Position numbers and translations under genes: made by a program. Under the pieces are notes generated by a model. That model was not told the origin of the DNA. It searched no databases and saw only the letters and a program-made list of their open reading frames with translations. Shown in pieces: positions 24,719 to 34,317 of a DNA stretch of 64,000 nt. How positions within the stretch are numbered: position 1 is the first letter of the stretch; every line of letters begins with the position of its first letter. This stretch comes from Streptomyces flaveolus (GTDB taxonomy: Bacteria > Actinomycetota > Actinomycetes > Streptomycetales > Streptomycetaceae), in contig NZ_BMRV01000005.1 in NCBI RefSeq assembly GCF_014648815.1, positions 136,758 through 200,757 on the forward strand, given 5' to 3'.

Positions 24719-26320
24719 ATGAACCGCAAGACTTTGGTGCTGCCGGCCGTCGTCGGCCTGCTCGCCCCGGTACTCGCCGCCTGCGGCGGGTCCGACGGCG
24801 GCAGCGGAGGCGGGGACGCGATCGTCGTCGGCACCACGGACCGGTTCACCTCGGAGCTGGCTCCCGCGCCCCTCGACCCGGCGTACGCCTACGACGTCGG
24901 CTCCTGGAACCTGCTGCGCCAGACCGTGCAGACGCTGATGATCCAGCCGCGCGGCGACGGCGAGCCGGTGCCCGAGGCGGCCGAGAAGTGCGGCTTCACC
25001 GACACGGGCAACGAGCGCTACGCCTGCACCCTGCGGGACGGACTCAAGTTCGCCAACGGCGATGCCGTCACGGCAGCCGACGTGAAGTTCTCCATCGAAC
25101 GCGCCCTGTCCCTGAAGGCCGACAGCGGTGTGTCCAGTCTGCTCTCCACCGTCGACACCGTGGAGACCCAGGGCGACCGCGAGGTCATCTTCCACCTCAA
25201 CACCGCCGACGCGACCTTCCCGTTCAAGCTGTCGACCCCGGTCGCCGGCATCGTCAACCCCGACGACTATGACAAGGGCAAGCTGCGCGAGGGCTTCGAG
25301 GTGGACGGCTCCGGTCCGTACACCATGAAGGCCGAGGTCAAGGACGGCGCGCTGACCAAGGCCGTGTTCACCAAGAACCCCCGCTACAAGGGGACCCTCA
25401 CGGTGAACAACGACAAGGCCGAGGTCGTCTCCTTCGCCGACGCCGACGCCATGGGCACGGCGCTCGAAAAGGGCGACATCGACCTGATGACCCGTGCGAT
25501 GACGCCCGACCAGATCCGGAAGCTCTCCAACGACACGGGCGGCGACGTCGACCTGGTCGAGATGGCCGGACTCGAGATCCGCTACCTGGCCTTCAACACC
25601 AAGGCCCAGACGGTGGAGACGAAGGCCGTCCGGCAGGCGATGGCCCAGCTCATCAACCGCAGCGAGCTGATCTCGAACGTCTACGGCTCGCAGGCCGAAC
25701 CGCTGTACTCGCTGGTGCCGGCCACCATCACCGGCCACTCGAACTCGTTCTTCAACAAGTACGGCGACCCGAGCGTCGCCAAGGCCAAGTCGATGCTGGA
25801 GTCCGCCAACGTCTCCACGCCGGTGAAGCTGACCCTGCACTACACCACCGACCACTACGGTGCGGCCACCAAGCAGGAGTTCGAGCAGCTCCAGAAGCAG
25901 CTCAACGACAGCGGCCTGTTCCAGGTCGACATCGAGGGCGCGCCCTGGGACAAGTTCCGCCCGGCCGAGCTGAAGGGCCAGTTCGACGTCTTCGGCATGG
26001 GCTGGTTCCCGGACTTCCCCGACGCGGACAACTTCCTCGCGCCGTTCCTCGACAAGGGCAACATGCTCAACTCGCCGTACGCGAATTCCGAGGTCATCAA
26101 CAACCTGATCCCGGCGTCCCGGCGCGAGGCCGACCGGCTGTCCGCCGTGGACAGCCTGACCGAGATCCAGGACGTCGTCGCCGACGAGGTCCCGATGATC
26201 CCGCTCTGGCAGGGCAAGCAGTACGTCGCGGCCCGGGACGACGTCACCGGAACCGCCTACGCCCTCAACACCACCTCCTCGCTGCAGCTGTGGGAGCTGG
26301 CCCGCGGTGTGAGCGGCTGA
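24719..26320 (+). CDS. ABC transporter substrate-binding lipoprotein, peptide/nickel family
   Basis: This 533-residue family-5 extracellular solute-binding protein has a lipoprotein signal (MNRKTLVLPAVVGLLAPVLAAC, lipobox LAAC with Cys at 22) and a Gly/Ser linker. The mature protein shows LDPAYAYDVGSWNLLRQTV, LRDGLKFANGDAVTAADVKFSIERAL, VDGSGPYTM, FNTKAQTVETKAVRQAMA and PMIPLWQGKQYVA, all hallmarks of DppA/OppA-like proteins. It should bind oligopeptides or a similar ligand at the outer face of the membrane. No permease or ATPase gene is adjacent, so it is an orphan subunit that must use a transporter encoded elsewhere. ATG at 24719 follows GGAGAA. Confidence 0.92.
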   Translation: MNRKTLVLPAVVGLLAPVLAACGGSDGGSGGGDAIVVGTTDRFTSELAPAPLDPAYAYDVGSWNLLRQTVQTLMIQPRGDGEPVPEAAEKCGFTDTGNERYACTLRDGLKFANGDAVTAADVKFSIERALSLKADSGVSSLLSTVDTVETQGDREVIFHLNTADATFPFKLSTPVAGIVNPDDYDKGKLREGFEVDGSGPYTMKAEVKDGALTKAVFTKNPRYKGTLTVNNDKAEVVSFADADAMGTALEKGDIDLMTRAMTPDQIRKLSNDTGGDVDLVEMAGLEIRYLAFNTKAQTVETKAVRQAMAQLINRSELISNVYGSQAEPLYSLVPATITGHSNSFFNKYGDPSVAKAKSMLESANVSTPVKLTLHYTTDHYGAATKQEFEQLQKQLNDSGLFQVDIEGAPWDKFRPAELKGQFDVFGMGWFPDFPDADNFLAPFLDKGNMLNSPYANSEVINNLIPASRREADRLSAVDSLTEIQDVVADEVPMIPLWQGKQYVAARDDVTGTAYALNTTSSLQLWELARGVSG

Positions 26321-26353
26321 CGCACCCCGTCACCCGCCGCGCCCCGTTCAAGC

Positions 26354-26394
26354 CGAAGGGCGCTCTCCTCCCGGAAGGAAGAGGGCGCCCTTCG
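26354..26394 (+). terminator. Terminator after the binding lipoprotein gene
   Basis: The stem CGAAGGGCGCTCTC (26354-26367) pairs with 26381-26394 with a single G.T pair and a 13-base loop. Confidence 0.65.
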
Positions 26395-26443
26395 CGCTTC
26401 CCGGCGAACGCGGCCGGGAGGCCGCGGCGACGGGGACGGGGGC

Positions 26444-27115
26444 CTACTGCGCGCCGGGGCGCACCAGCCCGCTCTCGTACGCGTACACCGCGGCCTGCAC
26501 CCGGTCGCGCAGCCCCAGCTTGGTCAGCACGTGCCCGACGTGCGTCTTGACGGTGGTCTCGCTGACGAACAGGTCGGCGGCGATCTCCGCGTTGGACAGA
26601 CCGCGCGCCACCAGCTTCAGGACCTCCACCTCACGGTCGGTCAGCGTGTGCAGGGTGTCCGGCACCGGCTCGTCGCCGGAGGGCAGGTGCGTGGCGTACT
26701 TGTCGAGCAGCCGCCTGGTGATGCTCGGCGCGAGCATCGCCTCCCCGTTCGCCACCACGCGGATCGCCTGCACCAGTTCGTTGGCCGGGGCGTCCTTCAG
26801 CAGGAACCCGCTGGCACCCGCCTTCAGCGCCTCCACCACGTACTCGTCGAGGTCGAAGGTGGTCAGCACCAGCACCTTGGCCGGACCGTCCCGCTCCGGA
26901 CCGGTGATCTGCCGGGTCGCCTCCACACCGTCCATCCGCGGCATGCGGATGTCCATCAGCACCACGTCGGGCTGCAACGCCCGCACCTGGTCGAGAGCCT
27001 GGAGGCCGTCTCCGGCCTCGCCGACGACCGCGAGGTCCTGCTCCGCCTCCAGAATCATCCGGAAGCCCGTGCGCAGCAGCGGCTGGTCGTCGACCAGTAG
27101 GACGCGGATGGCCAC
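26444..27115 (-). CDS. NarL/LuxR-type response regulator
   Basis: This 223-residue two-component regulator has a receiver domain (about 1-120) with Asp8/Asp9-type acids (LLVDDQPL), the phosphorylation Asp55 (VVLMDIRMPRMDG), Thr in VLVLTTFD and Lys in GFLLKDAPA, then a LuxR helix-turn-helix (about 155-215; LTDREVEVLKLVARGLSNAEIAADLFVSETTVKTHVGHVLTKLGLRDR). GTG at 27115 follows AGAAGGAGA. No histidine kinase gene is adjacent, so either its kinase is elsewhere or it is atypical, although the phospho-acceptor site is intact. It lies 16 bases downstream of the RecB-like nuclease stop on the same strand, so the two may be cotranscribed. Confidence 0.93.
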   Translation of the reverse strand: MAIRVLLVDDQPLLRTGFRMILEAEQDLAVVGEAGDGLQALDQVRALQPDVVLMDIRMPRMDGVEATRQITGPERDGPAKVLVLTTFDLDEYVVEALKAGASGFLLKDAPANELVQAIRVVANGEAMLAPSITRRLLDKYATHLPSGDEPVPDTLHTLTDREVEVLKLVARGLSNAEIAADLFVSETTVKTHVGHVLTKLGLRDRVQAAVYAYESGLVRPGAQ

Positions 27116-27131
27116 GTAAGTCTCCTTCTCG

Positions 27132-28121
<990 letters not shown>

Positions 28122-28129
28122 GCCCACAG

Positions 28130-28152
28130 ACCTTACGGCCCGCCACTGACAG
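28130..28152 (-). promoter_or_regulatory. RecA-NDp / PafBC-type promoter of the RecB-like nuclease gene
   Basis: On the minus strand CTGTCAGTG, 8 bases, TAAGGT: one mismatch from TTGTCRGTG-N8-TANNNT. The predicted transcript start falls within a few bases of the ATG at 28121. Confidence 0.65.
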
Positions 28153-28294
28153 TGACCCAGTCGCGGCATTGACCCGTGCGACGGACCGGGAAGCACCGGG
28201 TGCCGGGGCGGAACGGCCCGCGACGGCCGCATACCATCGACACCAGACCCTCCCGCACGGCAGGCGCGGGAAACGCTTCGAACGAGGGGACACC

Positions 28295-29890
28295 GTGAAC
28301 GTGAGCGGCGGGAGCGGGCACCCGCGGTCCGGCAACGACGAGTCGGCCGGCCCCCACACCGGGCCCCCGGCCCCGGACCCCGTGCGCCCGGAGCCCACGG
28401 CTGCCGACACGCCCGGGGAACAGCCCGGGGAACAGCTCCCCAGCACCGAAGAGACCCCCGCAGGGCAGTCACCGACAGTGAGCGAGACCACCAGGGGGCG
28501 GACGGACGCCCCAGGTGCCGAGCCGCCGGAGCAGCCCCCCGCCGAGGACGCCGCGGGGAACGCGACGGGGAAGGACACCCCGTCCGAGCCCACACCGCAG
28601 CCCCCCGCACCGCAGGACGCCGGGACCGACCGCCCCGCGGGCGCCGGCGTCCCGCCGGCCGGTCCGGCCCCCGGTCACCACGCCCGTACCGAGGCCCACA
28701 CCGGCGGCGGCCCGGGGCGGCCACCGCAGCGTCGCCCCGAGCCCGGAGGCGGGCTGCTGATGGGGCGGCCGTTCGGCGTGCCCGTGTACGTCGCGCCCAG
28801 CTGGTTCCTGGTCGCCGCCCTGATCACCTGGGTGTTCGGCGGCCAGCTCGACCGGGTCCTGCCCGAGCTCGGCGTCGCGCGCTACCTGGTCTCCCTCTTC
28901 TTCGCGGTCGCCTTCTACGCCTCCGTCCTCGTCCACGAACTGGCCCACACCGTCGCCGCCCTCCGCTTCAAGCTCCCCGTGCGCCGCATCCAGCTCCAGT
29001 TCTTCGGCGGCGTCTCCGAGATCGAGAAGGAGGCCGAGACCCCCGGCCGCGAGTTCGTGCTGGCCTTCGTCGGCCCGCTGCTCTCCCTCGTCCTCGCCGG
29101 CGTCTTCTACCTCGCCCTGCTGCCCGTCGAGCCGGGCACCGTCCCCGGCGTCCTGCTCGCCGGCCTGATGGTCTCCAACCTCATCGTGGCCGTCTTCAAC
29201 CTGCTCCCCGGCCTCCCCCTCGACGGCGGCCGGATGCTCCGCGCCGTCGTGTGGAAAGTCACCGGCAAGCCGATGACCGGCACGGTCGCCGCCGCCTGGG
29301 TCGGCCGGGCACTCGCCGTCTCCGTCCTGATCGGGCTGCCGCTGCTCACCCAGTCCGGAGCGCTCGGCTCCGGCGCCGTGGACAACGTCGGCATGGACAC
29401 CGTGATGGACGCCCTGCTCGCCGCCATCCTGGCCGCGATCATCTGGACCGGCGCCGGCAACAGCCTGCGCATGGCCCGCCTGCGCGAGCACCTGCCCGAG
29501 CTGCGCGCCCGCGCCCTGACCCGGCGCGCGGTCCCCGTGCCCGCGGACACCCCCCTCTCCGAGGCCCTGCGCCGTGCCAACGCCTCCGGAGCCCGCGCCC
29601 TGGTCGTCGTCGACGCCGAGGGCAGGCCGGTCTCCCTGGTCCGCGAGGCCGCCATCGTCGGCGTACCCGAGCACCGCCGCCCCTGGGTCCCGGTCAGCGG
29701 GCTCGCGCAGGACCTCACCGACGGCATGCGCGTCTCGGCCGAGCTGTCCGGCGAGGAGCTCCTCGACGCGCTGCGGGCGTCCCCGGCCACCGAATACCTG
29801 GTGGTCGAGGACACCGGCGAGATCTACGGCGTCCTGTCCGCGGCCGACGTCGAGCGCGCCTTCGTCAAGGCCATGGCCCGCCCCAGCTGA
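28295..29890 (+). CDS. Site-2 protease (M50) with CBS domains
   Basis: This 531-residue membrane metalloprotease has a disordered Pro/Glu/Thr-rich cytoplasmic N-terminus (1-155), then a membrane domain (about 165-395) with HELAH in SVLVHELAHTVAAL (zinc and catalytic Glu) and LPGLPLDGGRML (third zinc ligand Asp). Two C-terminal CBS domains follow (about 410-525; VPVPADTPLSEALRRANASGARALVVVDAEGRP and EYLVVEDTGEIYGVLSAADVERAF). This is the group III S2P architecture (Rip3-like), in which CBS domains sense adenine nucleotides. It cleaves unknown transmembrane substrates. GTG at 28295 follows GAGGGGA; a second GTG at 28301 is possible. It is divergent from the RecB-like nuclease and upstream of trmI. 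Confidence 0.9.
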   Translation: MNVSGGSGHPRSGNDESAGPHTGPPAPDPVRPEPTAADTPGEQPGEQLPSTEETPAGQSPTVSETTRGRTDAPGAEPPEQPPAEDAAGNATGKDTPSEPTPQPPAPQDAGTDRPAGAGVPPAGPAPGHHARTEAHTGGGPGRPPQRRPEPGGGLLMGRPFGVPVYVAPSWFLVAALITWVFGGQLDRVLPELGVARYLVSLFFAVAFYASVLVHELAHTVAALRFKLPVRRIQLQFFGGVSEIEKEAETPGREFVLAFVGPLLSLVLAGVFYLALLPVEPGTVPGVLLAGLMVSNLIVAVFNLLPGLPLDGGRMLRAVVWKVTGKPMTGTVAAAWVGRALAVSVLIGLPLLTQSGALGSGAVDNVGMDTVMDALLAAILAAIIWTGAGNSLRMARLREHLPELRARALTRRAVPVPADTPLSEALRRANASGARALVVVDAEGRPVSLVREAAIVGVPEHRRPWVPVSGLAQDLTDGMRVSAELSGEELLDALRASPATEYLVVEDTGEIYGVLSAADVERAFVKAMARPS

Positions 29891-29942
29891 ACGCGCCGCC
29901 GCCCCGGCCCCTGGGCCGGTAAAGCCCCCGGCAGGGAACCGG

Positions 29943-29948
29943 TAGGCT
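29943..29948 (+). promoter_or_regulatory. Candidate leaderless -10 of trmI
   Basis: TAGGCT, 6 bases, then ATG at 29955: the layout seen before mshC. No ribosome site is present. Confidence 0.45.
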
Positions 29949-29954
29949 GGTCAC

Positions 29955-30857
29955 ATGTCCGAACCGACCGGTGCCGCCCGCAGGCGCGGGCCCTTCAAGG
30001 TCGGGGACCAGGTTCAGCTGACCGACCCCAAGGGCCGCCACTACACGTTCACGCTCGAGGCCGGGAAGAACTTCCACACCCACAAGGGTTCCTTCCCCCA
30101 CGACGAACTGATCGGTGCTCCCGAGGGCAGCGTTGTCCGCACCACCGGAAACGTCGCCTACCTCGCGCTGCGCCCCCTGCTCCCCGACTACGTCCTGTCC
30201 ATGCCCCGCGGCGCCGCCGTGGTCTACCCCAAGGACGCGGGGCAGATCCTGGCCTTCGCCGACATCTTCCCCGGCGCCCGCGTCGTGGAGGCGGGGGTGG
30301 GCTCCGGCTCGCTCAGCAGCTTCCTGCTGCGCGCCATCGGCGACCAGGGCATGCTGCACTCCTACGAGCGCCGCGAGGACTTCGCCGAGATCGCCCAGCA
30401 GAACGTGGAGCGCTACTTCGGCGGCCCGCACCCCGCCTGGCAGCTCACCGTCGGCGACCTCCAGGACAACCTGTCCGACACCGACGTCGACCGGGTCATC
30501 CTCGACATGCTCGCCCCGTGGGAGTGCCTGGAGGCCGTCTCCAAGGCGCTCGTGCCCGGCGGCATCCTGTGCTGCTACGTCGCGACCACCACCCAGCTCG
30601 CGCGGACCGTCGAGTCCATCCGCGAGATCGGCTGCTTCAACGAGCCGACCTCCTGGGAGACGATGATCCGCAACTGGCACGTCGAGGGCCTGGCCGTCCG
30701 CCCGGACCACCGGATGATCGGCCACACCGGTTTCCTGCTCACCGCCCGCCGCCTCGCCGACGGCGTCGAGCCGCCCATGCGCCGCCGCCGCCCCGCCAAG
30801 GGCGCCTACGGCGAGGACTACGACGGCCCCAACGCCGGCGGAGGCTCCGGCCGCTGA
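29955..30857 (+). CDS. trmI: tRNA (adenine58-N1)-methyltransferase TrmI
   Basis: This 300-residue class I methyltransferase makes m1A58 in the T-loop of tRNA. The N-terminal beta-barrel domain (FKVGDQVQLTDPKGRHYTFTLEAGKNFHTHKG, IGAPEGS) is followed by the Rossmann core with the AdoMet motif VVEAGVGSGSLSSFLLRAIG (about 110-130), SYERREDFAEIA, and the catalytic-region RVILDMLAPWECLEAV. It forms a homotetramer in characterised homologues. The ATG at 29955 gives the expected N-terminus and appears leaderless. Adjacent site-2 protease, RecB-like nuclease and proteasomal ATPase genes form the same neighbourhood known in Mycobacterium. A 22-bp terminator hairpin follows. Confidence 0.95.
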   Translation: MSEPTGAARRRGPFKVGDQVQLTDPKGRHYTFTLEAGKNFHTHKGSFPHDELIGAPEGSVVRTTGNVAYLALRPLLPDYVLSMPRGAAVVYPKDAGQILAFADIFPGARVVEAGVGSGSLSSFLLRAIGDQGMLHSYERREDFAEIAQQNVERYFGGPHPAWQLTVGDLQDNLSDTDVDRVILDMLAPWECLEAVSKALVPGGILCCYVATTTQLARTVESIREIGCFNEPTSWETMIRNWHVEGLAVRPDHRMIGHTGFLLTARRLADGVEPPMRRRRPAKGAYGEDYDGPNAGGGSGR

Positions 30858-30885
30858 GACGGCCCCGTGCCGCACACAACGCACT

Positions 30886-30934
30886 GGCGCCGTGGTGGAG
30901 TTCCCGGTCACCCCGGGAACTCCACCACGGCGCC
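30886..30934 (+). terminator. Very strong hairpin terminator after trmI
   Basis: A perfect 22-bp stem (30886-30907 and 30913-30934) with loop TCACC, 28 bases after the stop codon. Confidence 0.8.
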
Positions 30935-31117
30935 GCCGCGTTGAAGGACCGGTCCGGGCCACCGGCCGGAGCCGCCGTCCAGGGGCGCGGCCCGCGCCCG
31001 AGGTCCGGCGGCCGGCGAAACCCGAGTGAGTACCCACCCCGCCGTTCCCCCGCACTGTGACGTGTGGCACGATGCTGGCCACCCCCACCGGCACAGCCCT
31101 CACAGGAGACACTCCTC

Positions 31118-31696
31118 GTGCAGCACCCCGCCGTTCCGGACCTGTCCCACACGCACACCCGGCCGATCCACTGGGTCGCCACCGCCACCGCTCTCGCCGG
31201 AGTCGTGGCCCTCTCCTCGGTCCTGCAGCCCGACGCCGCGACAGCGGCCCAGGCCGCCGGACCGCAGACGAAGACCGCCCCGGCGCACGGCACGCCGCCC
31301 GATCCGGCGGCCGTCACGTTCCCCCTGGACTGCGGCCCGGTCAAGGCCCTGGTGCAGAAGAAGGCGTCCGGCGACCTCGACGGCGACGGCCGGCCCGAGA
31401 CGGTGGCCGTCGTGCACTGCGACGCGCCCATGGGCACCCCGCCCGACGGCGTCTACGTCATCACCCGGGACACCGGCAGCGGCAAGTCCCGTGTGGTCGC
31501 CACCCTGGTGGATCCGAAGGACCGCCGGACCGTCACCGACTTCGCGGTGCGCGGCGGTGCCGTCCTCGCGACGCTCCTCGGCTACTCGTCGGCCGACGTG
31601 CCCAGTTGCTGCCCGGACGTCACCGACGACGTGAAGTGGCAGTGGAAGGACGGCGCGTTCGTCCGCGACACGCCGTCCCAGGCACGCACCGTCTGA
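31118..31696 (+). CDS. Secreted or membrane-anchored protein of unknown function
   Basis: This 192-residue protein has one hydrophobic segment near the N-terminus (about 19-36, IHWVATATALAGVVALSSVL) followed by an Ala/Pro-rich stretch, which suggests export or a single membrane anchor. The mature part contains four cysteines (LDCG, VVHCD, and a CC pair in VPSCCPD) and a short VCBS/FG-GAP-like element (ASGDLDGDGRPETVAVVHCD) that could bind calcium. I do not recognise a characterised family. GTG at 31118 has AGGAGA 8 bases upstream and gives the best N-terminus. It sits alone between trmI and the convergent ferredoxin gene. Confidence 0.72.
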   Translation: MQHPAVPDLSHTHTRPIHWVATATALAGVVALSSVLQPDAATAAQAAGPQTKTAPAHGTPPDPAAVTFPLDCGPVKALVQKKASGDLDGDGRPETVAVVHCDAPMGTPPDGVYVITRDTGSGKSRVVATLVDPKDRRTVTDFAVRGGAVLATLLGYSSADVPSCCPDVTDDVKWQWKDGAFVRDTPSQARTV

Positions 31697-31770
31697 ACGA
31701 CGGAGACCCCTCGAAGGGTGTGACCCACCGCACAGTGGTTACTATGCGTGCCGTCTACGTCACAGTTCGG

Positions 31771-32076
31771 TCACTCTGCGTCCGGGCCGTAGATCTCTGC
31801 CCTGTCTGAAATGCGACGTACATGGATGCACTCGCCCGGACACTCCTTCACCGAGTCGACCACGTCCGTCAGGAGCGGCAACGGCACGGGCGTTGTCGCG
31901 CCCTTGGCCTGCAGGAGCTCGTCGTCCGCGCCCTTCACGTAGGCCAGACCGTCGATGTCCAGCTCGAACACCTCGGGCGCGTACTGCGCGCAGATGCCGT
32001 CGCCGGTACACAGATCCTGGTCGATCCAGACCTCGAGAGCCTCGCCGTCGACTCCGGCCTCCTGCTGCACACTCAT
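31771..32076 (-). CDS. Small [3Fe-4S]/[4Fe-4S] ferredoxin
   Basis: The 101-residue product has the P450-type ferredoxin pattern: C23-x5-C29 in LCTGDGICAQYAPEVFELD and C79-P in VKECPGEC. Three such cysteines usually hold a [3Fe-4S] cluster. A further Cys83 is present, so a [4Fe-4S] form cannot be excluded. A 15-residue insertion (about 50-65) separates the halves. It should carry electrons to an oxygenase such as a P450; the nearest P450 gene is 22 kb away. ATG at 32076 follows AGGAAG. It is divergent from arc, a neighbourhood usual in Streptomyces, though a functional link to the proteasome is not established. Confidence 0.9.
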   Translation of the reverse strand: MSVQQEAGVDGEALEVWIDQDLCTGDGICAQYAPEVFELDIDGLAYVKGADDELLQAKGATTPVPLPLLTDVVDSVKECPGECIHVRRISDRAEIYGPDAE

Positions 32077-32255
32077 TGCTTCCTGCCGTTTCCTGCGTCG
32101 AGCCGGTCGGGAATCCGGCCAGCTCTGACGGGTGTTGAACGCTTCGACCCTACCCCCGCCTGGGTTCCCGTCACGTTCGGTGGGTATTCCCCTGGCGTGA
32201 GGGAGAGCGCAAGGGTGAAGATCGGACACACCCCGACAGTCTTTTGATCTAGGGG

Positions 32256-32283
32256 TTTCAATCGACACCCACCCAGGTAGGGT
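32256..32283 (+). promoter_or_regulatory. Candidate promoter of arc
   Basis: TTTCAA (32256-32261), 16 bases, TAGGGT (32278-32283). The -10 is good and the -35 weak. The leader to the GTG would be about 33 bases with a very strong ribosome site. Confidence 0.4.
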
Positions 32284-32321
32284 CTGGAAGCGTCCAGCTC
32301 CCCTTGGAGGAGGTGAGGACC

Positions 32322-34088
32322 GTGGCAGCCCACGACGACGACATGAACCGCGGCATCCGCCCGGGACGCGGGTCCGAGGACCCGGCCGGGCAGGTGGCCT
32401 ATCTTGAGCAGGAGATCGCCGTCCTGCGACGCAAGCTCGCCGACTCTCCGCGGCACACGAGAATTCTCGAAGAGCGGATCGTCGAGCTGCAGACCAACCT
32501 GGCCGGCGTGTCCGCCCAGAACGAGCGACTCGCCAGCACACTCCGCGAGGCCCGCGACCAGATCGTGGCCCTCAAGGAGGAGGTCGACCGGCTGGCCCAG
32601 CCACCGGCAGGCTTCGGTGTGTTCCTGCAGGCCAACGAGGACGGCACCGCCGACATCTTCACCGGCGGCCGTAAACTCCGGGTGAACGTCAGCCCGAGCG
32701 TCGAGCTCGACGAGCTCCGGCGCGGCCAGGAAGTGATGCTCAACGAAGCCCTCAACGTGGTCGAGGCCATGGAGTACGAGAGCGTCGGCGACATCGTCAC
32801 CCTCAAGGAGATCCTCGAGGACGGCGAGCGCGCCCTCGTCCTCGGGCACACCGACGAGGAGCGCGTGGTCCGGCTCGCCGAGCCGCTGCGGGGCATCACC
32901 ATCCGCCCCGGCGACGCCCTCCTGCTCGAGCCCCGCTCCGGATACGTCTACGAGGTCGTCCCCAAGAGCGAGGTCGAGGAACTCGTCCTCGAAGAGGTCC
33001 CCGACATCGGCTACGAGCAGATCGGTGGCCTCGGCGGACAGATCGAGGCCATCCGCGACGCGGTCGAGCTCCCCTATCTCTACCCCGACCTGTTCCGGGA
33101 GCACGAGCTGCGTCCGCCCAAGGGCGTCCTGCTCTACGGACCCCCCGGATGCGGCAAGACGCTCATCGCCAAGGCCGTCGCCAACTCGCTGGCCAAGAAG
33201 GTCGCCGAGGTGACCGGCCAGGCCGCCGGCAAGAGCTTCTTCCTCAACATCAAGGGACCCGAGCTCCTGAACAAGTACGTCGGCGAGACCGAGCGGCAGA
33301 TCCGCCTCGTCTTCCAGCGTGCACGGGAGAAGGCCAGCGAGGGCACTCCCGTCATCGTCTTCTTCGACGAGATGGAGTCCCTCTTCCGCACCCGTGGCTC
33401 CGGTGTCAGCTCGGACGTGGAGAACACCATCGTCCCGCAGCTGCTCGCCGAGATCGACGGTGTGGAGGGCCTGCAGAACGTGGTGGTGATCGGCGCCTCC
33501 AACCGTGAGGACATGATCGACCCCGCCATCCTGCGGCCCGGCCGGCTCGACGTGAAGATCAAGATCGAGCGTCCGGACGCCGAAGCGGCCAAGGACATCT
33601 TCGGCAAGTACCTCACCGAGCGCCTCCCGCTCCACGAGGACGACCTCAGGGAGCACGAGAAGGACAAGGCGGCCACCGTCCAGAGCATGATCCAGACGGC
33701 GGTGGAACACATGTACGCCGAATCCGAGGAGAACCGCTTCCTGGAAGTCACCTACGCCAACGGCGACAAGGAAGTCCTCTATTTCAAGGACTTCAATTCC
33801 GGCGCCATGATCGAGAACATCGTCGGCCGCGCCAAGAAGATGGCGATCAAGGACTTCCTCGACAAGAACCAGAAGGGCCTTCGCGTCTCCCACCTCCTCC
33901 AGGCCTGCGTGGACGAGTTCAAGGAGAACGAGGACCTGCCCAACACCACCAATCCGGACGACTGGGCCCGCATCTCCGGAAAGAAGGGCGAGCGGATCGT
34001 GTACATCCGTACGCTCGTCACCGGAAAGCAGGGCGCGGACACCGGACGCTCCATCGACACGGTGGCGAACACCGGTCAGTACCTGTAA
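32322..34088 (+). CDS. arc: Proteasome-associated AAA ATPase ARC/Mpa
   Basis: This 588-residue hexameric ATPase recruits pupylated proteins, unfolds them and feeds them into the 20S proteasome. The N-terminal coiled coil (about 25-85; [35 protein letters not shown]) binds Pup. Two OB-type domains follow (about 90-235), then the AAA module with Walker A GPPGCGKT, Walker B VIVFFDE and the arginine region AILRPGRLD. The protein ends TGQYL, the C-terminal motif with penultimate Tyr that docks on the alpha ring. GTG at 32322 follows GGAGGAGGTGAGGA. An exact family length supports this start over upstream codons. A terminator with a U-run follows. Confidence 0.96.
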   Translation: MAAHDDDMNRGIRPGRGSEDPAGQVAYLEQEIAVLRRKLADSPRHTRILEERIVELQTNLAGVSAQNERLASTLREARDQIVALKEEVDRLAQPPAGFGVFLQANEDGTADIFTGGRKLRVNVSPSVELDELRRGQEVMLNEALNVVEAMEYESVGDIVTLKEILEDGERALVLGHTDEERVVRLAEPLRGITIRPGDALLLEPRSGYVYEVVPKSEVEELVLEEVPDIGYEQIGGLGGQIEAIRDAVELPYLYPDLFREHELRPPKGVLLYGPPGCGKTLIAKAVANSLAKKVAEVTGQAAGKSFFLNIKGPELLNKYVGETERQIRLVFQRAREKASEGTPVIVFFDEMESLFRTRGSGVSSDVENTIVPQLLAEIDGVEGLQNVVVIGASNREDMIDPAILRPGRLDVKIKIERPDAEAAKDIFGKYLTERLPLHEDDLREHEKDKAATVQSMIQTAVEHMYAESEENRFLEVTYANGDKEVLYFKDFNSGAMIENIVGRAKKMAIKDFLDKNQKGLRVSHLLQACVDEFKENEDLPNTTNPDDWARISGKKGERIVYIRTLVTGKQGADTGRSIDTVANTGQYL

Positions 34089-34097
34089 AAGGCAGGG

Positions 34098-34142
34098 CGG
34101 CTGCGGGTGCCCTCAGTGGGTACCCGCAGCCGACTGTTTTTC
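34098..34142 (+). terminator. Rho-independent terminator with U-tract after arc
   Basis: The stem CGGCTGCGGGT (34098-34108) pairs with 34122-34132 and is followed by a run of T (34137-34141). It is one of the few terminators here with a clear U-tract. Confidence 0.8.
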
Positions 34143-34317
34143 GGGGCCACGGCTGGAGCAAGGCAATGACGCAAATGATCTCCCCACCAGCGCAAAGGCG
34201 TTCTAGGCTCTTCCGTACCGCCGAGTCGCGCAGTGCGGGGACGGGCACCGCACACGCACCGGAGCGCCACGTGAGCGGCGCCCACGACCGAGGGCGCCGC
34301 CGGGCAAGGAGGGCCGC

